64,000 bases of DNA from JACVRN01 sp035276685 (GTDB taxonomy: Bacteria; Acidobacteriota; Blastocatellia; Pyrinomonadales; Pyrinomonadaceae): positions 12,002 to 76,001 of the forward strand of contig DATELK010000212.1 of assembly GCA_035276685.1 (NCBI GenBank), written 5' to 3'. The notes beneath the pieces were generated by a model. The model saw nothing but the letters and a program-made list of their open reading frames with translations, ran no database searches and was not told the DNA's origin. The translations under genes and the position numbers were made by a program. Below, piece by piece: positions 51,605-60,900 of the stretch (positions are counted from its first letter, which is position 1; the number at the start of each line of letters is the position of its first letter).

Positions 51605-53308
51605 ATGAGTCTTTTAGAGAGACGCTTAAGGTGGCAGAAAATCAGCAGGGCCGAGCGCTCAATTGTTGAGCGTGTGGCCGTGCTCGCTACCTTCACGGTC
51701 AATCCTCTGGTGCCTTACCTTGGCACGGCGCTCGAAGATGCCGCGCGTCCGGCGGAAGTTATGGTAGGCCCATACAATCAGGTTGTTCAGGAGTGTCTTG
51801 ATGAAGAGAGCCGCACGGCGCAGTTTAAGCCCACGGCCCTCGTCGTCTGGCCGCGTCTGGAAGACCTTTGGCGAGGACTTGAGTGGCCCCTGACGGGCGG
51901 CGCGCAAACTTACACGGAGCGCGCAATGGAGTTGGCAGAGGCGGCGCTTGACGGCGCGAGGCGCATGAGTGCGACGCTGCTCTTCGTCCTGCCTGACGTG
52001 CCTGAATCGAGACCGCTCGGGATTGGTGACGCGTGCAGCACGACGGGAGTCTTTGCCACAGCCGCCTTGGTGCGCGAGTCGCTCCGCCGCAAGCTGTCAG
52101 AGCAGCCGGGCACGCTCATACTAGATGCGGAAGAAGTCATACGCCGTATAGGAACCGGCGAGGCTTACAACCCCGGCCTACAGGTCGTCGCAGACATTCC
52201 TTACACGGAGCAGCTCTTTCATCAGGTAGGCGAGCGCATGACACGCCTTCTCATGCTGAGCCGCCGTGCGGCGCGCAAGCTCATGGTCGTAGACGCAGAC
52301 AATACTCTGTGGGGCGGCGTCGTTGGCGAGGACGGCGCGGGCCAGCTCAATCTTGAGCATAGAGGGACGGGCAATGCCTTCCTTGAGTTTCAATCCTACC
52401 TGCTTGAGCTTCGACGCGCGGGGCTGCTCATAGCCCTCAGCAGCAAGAACGACGAGCGCGACGCGTGGGACGCCTTCTCGCGCCCAGAGATGCGTTTGAA
52501 GCGCGAGCATCTCTCGGCGTGGAGAATCAACTGGAACGCGAAATCCGCCGCGCTGAGAGAGATTGCCGAAGAGCTGAGTCTGGGCCTGGACAGCATAGTC
52601 TTTGTTGACGACAGCCCGGCCGAGATAGCCGAAGTGGAAGCGGCGCTTCCCGAGGTGGCCTGCATACGCATGCCTGAAGACCCGGCCCGTTGGCTGAGCG
52701 CCATGCAGGACGCCGGGTGCCTGGACAGGCTTCCCCCGACTGTGGCAGACCTGACGCGTGCCGCGCAGTACACAGAAGAGCGCGCAAGGCGTGAGCATCA
52801 GAAGCAACAGCCCGCGCGGGATTATCTATCGAACTTAGGCGTAAGGGTCAGCATCTTCGAGCCGAAGTCGGCAGATCTTCCCAGACTGGCCCAGCTGATA
52901 TCCAAGACCAACCAGTTCAATCTCAACTGCAAGCGGCGCAGCGCCACGCAGCTTTCAAGTCTCTGCGAAGATGCTGAGTACCGCGTGCGGCTGGCTGAGG
53001 TCGAAGATAAGTTTGGCCAGTACGGAGCGGTCGGCGCAGTTATAGTCAGGATGAACGGCCACGGAGCCGAGCTGGATACGTTTCTGCTGAGCTGTCGAGC
53101 TATGGGTCGCGGAGTCGAAGAAGCCATGATGGCATCTATCTTTGCGGAGCTGGACGAAGCAGGGCGCGCGGAGCTTTGGGCCACACTGGAAGAGCATCCA
53201 AGGAACGAGCCAGCGCGCCGCTTCTTCGCACAGCTTGGATGCAAGGAACACGGAATCACCAGCCGGCTCTCTCGCCCGGACTGGCCTTCACACATCGCTC
53301 ACCTGTAA
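51605..53308 (+). CDS. FkbH-like HAD-family glyceryl/lactyl-ACP loading enzyme, full length
   Basis: This 567-residue protein has the complete FkbH build: an N-terminal subdomain (about 20-215) with IPYTEQLFHQVG, a HAD domain (about 225-385) with Asp230-Ala-Asp232-Asn-Thr-Leu-Trp-Gly-Gly, SSKND, the motif III Lys in NWNAKS and FVDDSP, and a C-terminal GNAT-like third (about 430-555) with Cys497 in LLSCRAMGRG. Enzymes of this family take 1,3-bisphosphoglycerate, remove the phosphate and place a glyceryl unit (or, with further steps, lactyl) on an ACP. All catalytic motifs that are missing in the HAD part at 46944-49424 are present here. The free ACP upstream and the MaoC/SDR gene 2 bases downstream fit a small pathway for a C2/C3 hydroxylated unit. 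The final unit is inferred. Confidence 0.92.
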   Translation: MSLLERRLRWQKISRAERSIVERVAVLATFTVNPLVPYLGTALEDAARPAEVMVGPYNQVVQECLDEESRTAQFKPTALVVWPRLEDLWRGLEWPLTGGAQTYTERAMELAEAALDGARRMSATLLFVLPDVPESRPLGIGDACSTTGVFATAALVRESLRRKLSEQPGTLILDAEEVIRRIGTGEAYNPGLQVVADIPYTEQLFHQVGERMTRLLMLSRRAARKLMVVDADNTLWGGVVGEDGAGQLNLEHRGTGNAFLEFQSYLLELRRAGLLIALSSKNDERDAWDAFSRPEMRLKREHLSAWRINWNAKSAALREIAEELSLGLDSIVFVDDSPAEIAEVEAALPEVACIRMPEDPARWLSAMQDAGCLDRLPPTVADLTRAAQYTEERARREHQKQQPARDYLSNLGVRVSIFEPKSADLPRLAQLISKTNQFNLNCKRRSATQLSSLCEDAEYRVRLAEVEDKFGQYGAVGAVIVRMNGHGAELDTFLLSCRAMGRGVEEAMMASIFAELDEAGRAELWATLEEHPRNEPARRFFAQLGCKEHGITSRLSRPDWPSHIAHL

Positions 53309-53310
53309 AG

Positions 53311-54918
53311 ATGATGAACGGTTCAGAATCTATCTCCCCTCTTCGCTTCTCGCTGTCAGACATGGAGCTTTTCAGCGCTGCCAGCCGCGACAGAAACCCG
53401 CTTCACCTGTCCAGGCTCTACGCGCGCAACACGCCCTACGGCGAGCGTGTAGTCTTCGGCGTGCTGGGCGGGCTGGCCTGTCTGGGCCGCTGCCTGAACG
53501 GCCGACAGCGCGTGAGGCTCGCGAAGGTCTCTATGGAGTTCCTAAATCCCATCTACCCGTCTATAGATTACAGTGTGGAGAGCGCGGAGGTTTCCTGTCA
53601 GGAGGTCAGGGTCAAGCTCAGAGACGGCAAGCGAGTGGTGCTGAAGGCCGCGTTTCAGTTTGATGAAAGCAGTGCTTTCATCGCTTCGGACGAAGCGGAA
53701 AACTTCGGGCATGACGCGTGCGCCGCCGCTCATCTTGAGAGCGCGCGTGACCTGAGCGACGAAGAGCTTGTCGTGGGCTATACGACCAGGGGAGCATATG
53801 CGCCGTCGCAGTCAGACCTGCGCCAGTTAGTAGAGCGAGTAGGGCTCGGAGGGGGCGAGATTGACGCGTCGCAGGTCTCCGCGCTTCTGCTCTCAAGCTA
53901 CATCGCCGGGATGGAGTTGCCGGGCACGCGGGCGCTCTTCTCTAAGCTCACGCTGGACTTTACGGGACAGGCGAGCGCGTCAAACGGCAGGCTCAACTAC
54001 GAAGCCACCATCAGCTCCTTCGATAAAAGATTCGGCTTCCTGAAAATCGAGGCCGGGGTCTCGGCCGGTCAGAATCAGCTCGCGCGGGCGGAGCTTCGCG
54101 TCTTCGTGCGGCCTCAGTCTCCCGCGCCGGACTCTCTGGGCACTCAGCCTAGCAAGGGCTGCGGCACGAAGCTTAACGACAAGGTGGCGCTCGTCATTGG
54201 CGCGAGCCGTGGATTGGGCGCTGCCACCGCGCTCGCGCTTGCCGCACACGGCTGTACCGTCTACATAAACTTCTGGCGCAACCGTGCCAAGGCCGAAGAG
54301 CTGAAGAAGCTGGCGGACGGCTCAGGAAGGATAATCCTCTTGCAGGGCGACGCGAGCAACCTCGGCTGGTGCCAGAAGATGAGAGACATAGTCGTGCGCG
54401 AGCACGGGAAACTAGACTATCTGATTTGTAACGCCTGCCTTCCGCTGCTGCCCCTGAGAATTGAAGCGGGCGCGGCTCGCCGCATCAACGATTACGTGGC
54501 GCAGAGCCTCGCGCTCGTCAGCGTGCCTATGGCCGTCTTTCTGGAGACGCTGGAAGAGAGCGGCGGTCGTAACGTCGTCATCTCATCGGAAGCGATTCAC
54601 ACGGCTCCGGCAGACTGGCCGCATTACGTGAGCGCCAAGTGGGCCATAGAAGGCCTGACTCGCGTGGCCGCCTCCGCGCACGAGCGCGTGGGCTTCATCA
54701 TAGTCAGGCCGCCGACGCTCGCCACAGACCTGCTCAACACGCCCATGGGAAGACAGTCGGCCATCTCGCCTTCGGTCGTGGCAAACGCCATCGTCAAGTG
54801 TTTGCGTAAAAGCTCCACGAGCCAAGTCAGGGTGCTTGAGAATTTCCGCGAGCCGGAGTTGCATGTGCCTCCGTCCGGCATCATCCCCGCGCAGGTCGAA
54901 GGACGCCTCTCGGAGTAG
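53311..54918 (+). CDS. MaoC-like hot-dog domain(s) fused to short-chain dehydrogenase
   Basis: This 535-residue protein joins an N-terminal MaoC-type dehydratase region (about 10-110) with Asp27-Arg-Asn-Pro-Leu-His32, a second hot-dog-like region (about 150-275), and an SDR domain (about 290-510). The SDR has GASRGLG from Gly297 and the Tyr439-X3-Lys443 pair. MaoC domains hydrate or dehydrate acyl thioesters and SDRs reduce ketones, so the fusion could dehydrate and reduce an ACP-bound intermediate. Next to FkbH and a free ACP, it may reshape glyceryl-ACP, for example toward lactyl or another C3 unit. The start is ATG 53311, 2 bases after the previous stop; the frame is open further upstream but would overlap the FkbH-like gene. 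The exact reaction order is inference. Confidence 0.85.
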   Translation: MMNGSESISPLRFSLSDMELFSAASRDRNPLHLSRLYARNTPYGERVVFGVLGGLACLGRCLNGRQRVRLAKVSMEFLNPIYPSIDYSVESAEVSCQEVRVKLRDGKRVVLKAAFQFDESSAFIASDEAENFGHDACAAAHLESARDLSDEELVVGYTTRGAYAPSQSDLRQLVERVGLGGGEIDASQVSALLLSSYIAGMELPGTRALFSKLTLDFTGQASASNGRLNYEATISSFDKRFGFLKIEAGVSAGQNQLARAELRVFVRPQSPAPDSLGTQPSKGCGTKLNDKVALVIGASRGLGAATALALAAHGCTVYINFWRNRAKAEELKKLADGSGRIILLQGDASNLGWCQKMRDIVVREHGKLDYLICNACLPLLPLRIEAGAARRINDYVAQSLALVSVPMAVFLETLEESGGRNVVISSEAIHTAPADWPHYVSAKWAIEGLTRVAASAHERVGFIIVRPPTLATDLLNTPMGRQSAISPSVVANAIVKCLRKSSTSQVRVLENFREPELHVPPSGIIPAQVEGRLSE

Positions 54919-54946
54919 CCGTAAGTAAGAAGAGCGGAAAAGACAG

Positions 54947-57900
54947 ATGAGACTGGAAGACTTTTATCAAAGGCTTGAGCTGAAGGTCACGCTTTCGCCC
55001 GCAGAGGCTCACGGGCTTGACGAGGTGGCGCACCTTAGCCAGTCGTCTGCCGAATTCAACTTTTCGGCCACGCCCCGCACCGAGAGCGAGATAAGTGAGC
55101 TTCTGCGCGAGGGCGAGGCGGAGTGCCGTGTGATAGAGGTCAGCGACCGCTTCGGAGATTACGGAGTGGCCGGGGCCGTCATCTTCGAAACGGGCGCGGG
55201 CGTCCTCAAGCTGAAAGAGTTCATACTCAACTGTAGAGTTTTGGGTAAGAAAGTTGAATCGGTCACGCTCGGAAAATTGGCCCGGATAGCAAGAGAGCGC
55301 GGCTGCTCCATGATTCACCTGCGCTGCGCTTCGGGCGAGCGTAACGCTTCGGCCAGGGCTTTTATCAAACAGGTCGGTGAGGGAGTGGCCGCAGGGGCGG
55401 GAGCGCTTCAAAGGGAGCCGGGCGGCATAAGCGTGCTCTTGCCTGTCGCGGCGATTGAGCCTGTGGCTTCCGGGGCAGCAGCGACGCCGAACGGCAACGG
55501 GAAAAAGGGCGCTGCCAGAGCGTCTGCGGCTGCCGCACTTTTAGAGAGGCGCTGGAAGCTTCTGGATGGGCAGGAGAGGTCTGACCTTCTCAATCGCATC
55601 GCCACAAGCTTTCAGCAGAGCGAGGAGATTCTGGATGTCATACGCAGCCGCCGCAAGCGCGTGCGCGGGGCTTCCGGCGCTCCTTACGTCAAGCCTCGCA
55701 CTCCTGTGGAAGAGCTGTTGGCAGAGGTCTGGTCTGACCTCTTGGGCGTCCGACAGGTGGGGGCGGACGACAACTTCTTCAAGCTCGGCGGACACTCCTT
55801 ACTTGCCACGCAGCTTATCTCGCGCCTGCACGACGCCTTTCAGGTAGAGCTGACCCTGCGCGAGCTGTTCGAGTATCCGAGCGTAGGATTATTGGCAGAG
55901 CGGATAGAGCAGTTGATGGCCGAAGGAAGCGGCGCAGAGTGGACTGCCATCACCAGAGCGCCCAGAGACAAAGCGCTGCCTCTCTCTTTCGCACAGCAGC
56001 GACTGTGGTTCCTTGAGCAGCTTCAGCCGGGAAGCCCCTTCTATAACATTCCTGCGGCGGTCAGGCTTCGAGGCAGGCTTGATTTAAGAGTGCTTGAGAG
56101 GTCTTTGCAGGAAGTGGTGCGGCGGCACGAGTCGCTTCGCACCACTTTCGTTAACGTCGAGGGAGAGCCGTTTCAGGTCGTGGCTCCCGAGATGGAGATA
56201 AGGCTGGCCTTGGAGGATTTCACACAAGACGCGGAAGCCGAGACGGACAGGACAGTGCAGAGGCTCGTAGAGCGCGAGCTTTCGACAGGCTTTGACCTCA
56301 CAGCAGGGCCGCTCGTGAGGATGAAGGTCGCACGTCTGGCAGAAGAAGACCACCTCCTGCTATTGACCATGCACCACATCATCAGTGACGGCTGGTCTAT
56401 GACAGTGCTGGTGCAGGAGCTAACGACTCTCTATCACTGCTTCTCGAATGGCATGGAATCACCTTTGCCTGAGCTATCAATACAGTACGCTGATTATGCA
56501 GTGTGGCAGAGGGAGAGATTACAGGGGGAGGTCTTAACAGAGCAGATAGAGTATTGGAGGAAGACTCTCAGGGGAGCGCCATCGTTGCTTCCTCTGCCTA
56601 CTGATAATCCGAGGCCGGGTGTGCTGGCGCATAGTGGAGCGCGCCTCAGCTTCACGCTCTCAGAAGAGCTGACCGAAGGGCTCAGGGAGTTGAGCCGCCG
56701 CGAGGGCGCGACGCTCTTTATGACGCTGCTTGGCGCTTTCCATGTACTGCTGTGGCGATGGAGCGGGGAGCAGGACGTATCCGTCGGAACACCCATCGCC
56801 GGAAGGCTGCGCCGAGAGGTGGAGGCGCTGATAGGCTTTTTCGTCAACACGCTCGTCATGAGGGTCAAGGTTGAGGGCGAGGCAAGCTTCCGTGAGCTGC
56901 TCAGAGAAGTTAAGGAGACGGCGCTGGGAGCGTACCAGCATCAGGAGGTGCCGTTTGAGAAGCTGGTAGAAGAGCTTGAGCCTGAGAGAAGCATGAGCTA
57001 CACGCCGCTCTTCCAGGTCATGTTCGCCTTGCAGAACCTGCCCGCGACGGCCGCGCGCTTAGAGGGGCTTTCCGCGAGCGGCGTAGAGATAGAGCGCCGC
57101 GCAGTCTCCTTCGACATAAGCCTGATGATGACGGAGACCGAGCAGGGAATAGTCGCGACGATTGATTACCAGCAGGAGCTTTGGGAAGAAGCCACCATCA
57201 GCCGCATGATGGAGCACTACAGGAGAATCCTTGAGGCCGTAATATCTAATCCCGCCGGGGCGCTCGGTCAAATACCACTGCTCGATGAATCCGAAAAACG
57301 ACAACTGCTCTCGGATTTCAACCGTGCGGAGAGTCCGGCTCTCTCTTATGACTCCTGCGTACACCAGCTCTTTGAAGAGCAGGCGCGCGTCAGCCCTGAC
57401 GCCGTCGCGGTCATCAGCCACGGGCGACGACTGACCTACGCGGAGCTTGACCGCCGCTCTAACCAGCTGGCCCGTTACCTGCTACGTCTTGGCGCAGGGC
57501 CGGAGACCGTGACCGCCATCGTCATGCAGCGCTCGGAAGAGATGCTGGTGGCGCTCCTTGGCGTCATGAAGACTGGCGGCGCGTACCTGCCCATAGAGCC
57601 TTCGACTCCGGCCGCGCGCATGCAGATGATGATAGAGGACGCACGCGCGCCGATAGTTATCACAGACCAGAGCGAGAAGGTCTGCGAGGTGGTGGAGGGA
57701 ATGGGCAACGTTGTCTGCTTAGAGCAGGAGCGCGCGAGGATAGAGGAAGAGAGCGAGCAGCCGTCGAGCGTCATGGTCTGCGCGGAGAACCTTGCCTATC
57801 TGATATACACGTCCGGCTCTACGGGCGTGCCCAAGGCAGTCATGGTCTCGCATGCCAATCTGTCTAGCTATTTAAGCTGGGTCAACAGTCATTTGCTGGA

Positions 57901-60900
57901 CGACACGGTGCAGCTTCTGCCCGCGCTCACGTCGCTCAGCTTCGACGCCTCGCTCAAGCAGCTCTTCGCGCCGCTCGTCTGCGGAAAGTCTGTCTGGATA
58001 TTGCCGGAAGAGGTGACGAGTGACCCCGGCGCACTGATGGCCGCTATCGGCGCGGAATCCAACGTGGGGTTCAACTCTGTGCCGTCTCTGTGGCGAGCTA
58101 TGCTGGATGCTATAGAGGCCGGACAGGCAGAGGCTGCGCCTGAGAGTCTTCGCAGGCTCCTTGTCGGCGGAGAAGCTATTGAAGATGCCCTGCTAGCCAG
58201 AACGCGCGAGCACTTCCCCGGACTTGAAATCTTTAACCTGTACGGCCCCACGGAAGCGACAGCCAACGCCACCTGTGCGCGTATAGAGCCTGAAGACCGG
58301 GTCACCATAGGTCGCCCCATACTGAACACGCAAGTCTACATTCTGGACGAACAGCTTGAGCCTGTGCCTGTTGGAGTCGCGGGACATCTGCACCTGGGAG
58401 GCGAAGGCTTAGCCAGAGGCTACTTCAACCGCCCCGAATTGACGGCAGAGCGTTTCATCCCCAATCCATTCTCTGTTGAGCCCGGCTCTCGTCTCTATCG
58501 CACGGGCGACCTTGGAAGATATTTGAGCGACGGGCGAATACAGTACCTCGGAAGGCTGGACAATCAGGTCAAGATAAGAGGCTTTCGTGTTGAATTGGGA
58601 GAGATAGAGGCAGCTCTTAAAGAGCATGAGCAAGTAGCTGACTGCGCCGTCTTGATGAGAGAAGACGTTGAGGGAGACAAGAGGCTTGTAGCTTATCTTG
58701 TTCCGAGAGAGAGCACGCCCGATGCATCAGTGTGGCGCAGCTACTTGCGGGATAGATTACCGGACTACATGGTGCCGCAATCCTTCGTCGTACTTGAAAA
58801 GATGCCGCTCACTTCGTCCGGTAAAGTCGATAGACGCGCCCTGCCCAGGCCGTCAGAAGCCGGAGCTGCTGTGAGGCCGTATGTAGCGCCGCGAAACAGT
58901 GTCGAGGAAGAGATAAGCCGCATCTGGTCAGAGGTGCTGCGGGTCGAGCGTGTCGGTGTAGAAGACAACTTCTTCGAGCTTGGCGGACACTCTCTCTTAG
59001 CCACACAGGTCGTCGCCAGATTGCACAAGGCTTTCGGTGTGGACGTTCCGCTTCGAGCGCTCTTCGAGTATCCGAGCGTGGGATTGTTGGCAGAGCGCAT
59101 AGAGCAGTTGATGGCCGAAGGAAGCGGCGCAGAGTGGACTGCTATCGCCAGAGCGCCCAGAGACAAAGCGCTGCCTCTCTCTTTCGCTCAGCAGCGGCTG
59201 TGGTTCCTTGAGCAGCTTGACCCTAACCGTGCGACGTACAACATCCCCACAGCCGTGCGGCTCAAGGGCTCGCTAGACACTGCGGCGCTGGAGCAGGCGT
59301 TGAGCGAGGTAGTCAGGCGGCACGAATCCCTGCGAACGGCTTTCGAGCTGGTTGACGGCCAACCGTCACAGGTCATTCACACTCCCGCGCCGCTTGGGCT
59401 TTCGGTCACAGATTTGAGCCACCTGCCGGAGCCCGAGCGCGAGACAGAGATGAGGCTGCTGGCGGAAGCGGAAGCTCGCCTGCCCTTTAGCCTGACGACG
59501 GGGCCGCTCGTGAGGATGAAGGTCGCACGTCTGGCAGAAGAAGATCACCTCCTGCTATTGACCATGCACCACATCATCAGTGACGGCTGGTCTATGACAG
59601 TGCTGGTGCAGGAGCTAACGACTCTCTATCACTCGTTCACTAATGGAATGGAATCGCCTTTGTCAGAGTTGCCAATTCAATATGCGGATTATGCAGTGTG
59701 GCAGAGGGAGAGATTACAGGGAGAGGTCTTAGAGGAGCAGATAGAGTATTGGAGGAAGACTCTCAGGGGAGCGCCATCGTTGCTTCCTTTGCCTACTGAT
59801 AAACCCCGGCCCGCCATCTTCTCTCACAGGGGAGACCGGCACAGCTTCACTTTGAGCCGGGAGCTGACGCGACAGTTGAAGGAGTTGAGCCGTGGAGAAG
59901 GCGCGACGCTCTTTATGACACTGTTGGCAGCATTCCAGCTTCTACTCGCCAGATACAGCGGAGAAAGTGATGTAGTAGTCGGCACACCCATCGCAGGACG
60001 CCTCAGAAGAGAGACGGAATCCTTAATAGGATTTTTCGTCAACACGCTGGTGCTGAGGGCAAAGATAGATGAAGAGAGAAGCTTCAGAGAGTTAATCAAA
60101 GAGGTTAAGGAGACGGCGCTGGGAGCGTACCAGCATCAGGAGGTGCCGTTCGAGAAGCTGGTGGAAGAGCTTGAGCCTGAGAGAAGTATGAGTTATACGC
60201 CGCTCTTTCAGGTCATGTTCGCTTTGCAGAATGCGCTTCAGGGCGCGGGCCCGGCGCAGGCTCAAACAGAGTGGGCGCTGAGCATGCTTGAATCCGAGAG
60301 GGCCACGGCAAAGTTCGACCTGACGCTCTCCGTGCTGGAAACCGAAGACGAGATAATAGGCACCTGGGAGTACTGCACAGACCTCTTTAATGCAGCGACT
60401 ATCGAGCGCATGGCGGGCCATTTTGTGAAGGTGCTTGAGGCGGCCGCTTCCGACCCCGCTCGCCCGCTGCGGCAAACCTCTCTGCTCGACGAAGGCGAAA
60501 GAGCGCGCGTGCTGCTCGGCTTTAACCAGACCCGCACGCCTGAGCTTTCATCGGACGCCTGCCTTCATCAGCTGATTGAAGCGCAGGCCGCGCGCTCGCC
60601 TGAAGCGACGGCCATCAGGAGCGACGGCCGCGAGCTAAGCTATGGCGAGCTGGACGCACGCTCGAATCAACTTGCTCGCAGCTTGCGCTCGCGCGGCGTC
60701 TGCGCCGAACAGGTCGTCGGCGTTCTGATGACGCGCTCGCCAGAGATGATTGTCACGCTGCTGGGCATCATGAAAGCTGGCGGAGCGTACCTGCCCATAG
60801 AGCCCAACCTGCCGGAAGCGCGCATCAGGTGGATGCTGGAAGAGGCCGGGGCGAAGCTCGTCATCACGGAGCGGCTGATAGCAGGGGCCGTGGCCGCCAT

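Noticed and set aside
53176..53310. Longer start for the MaoC/SDR gene
   Set aside because: It lies within the FkbH-like gene in another frame. ATG 53311 follows that gene's stop by 2 bases and begins the domain properly.
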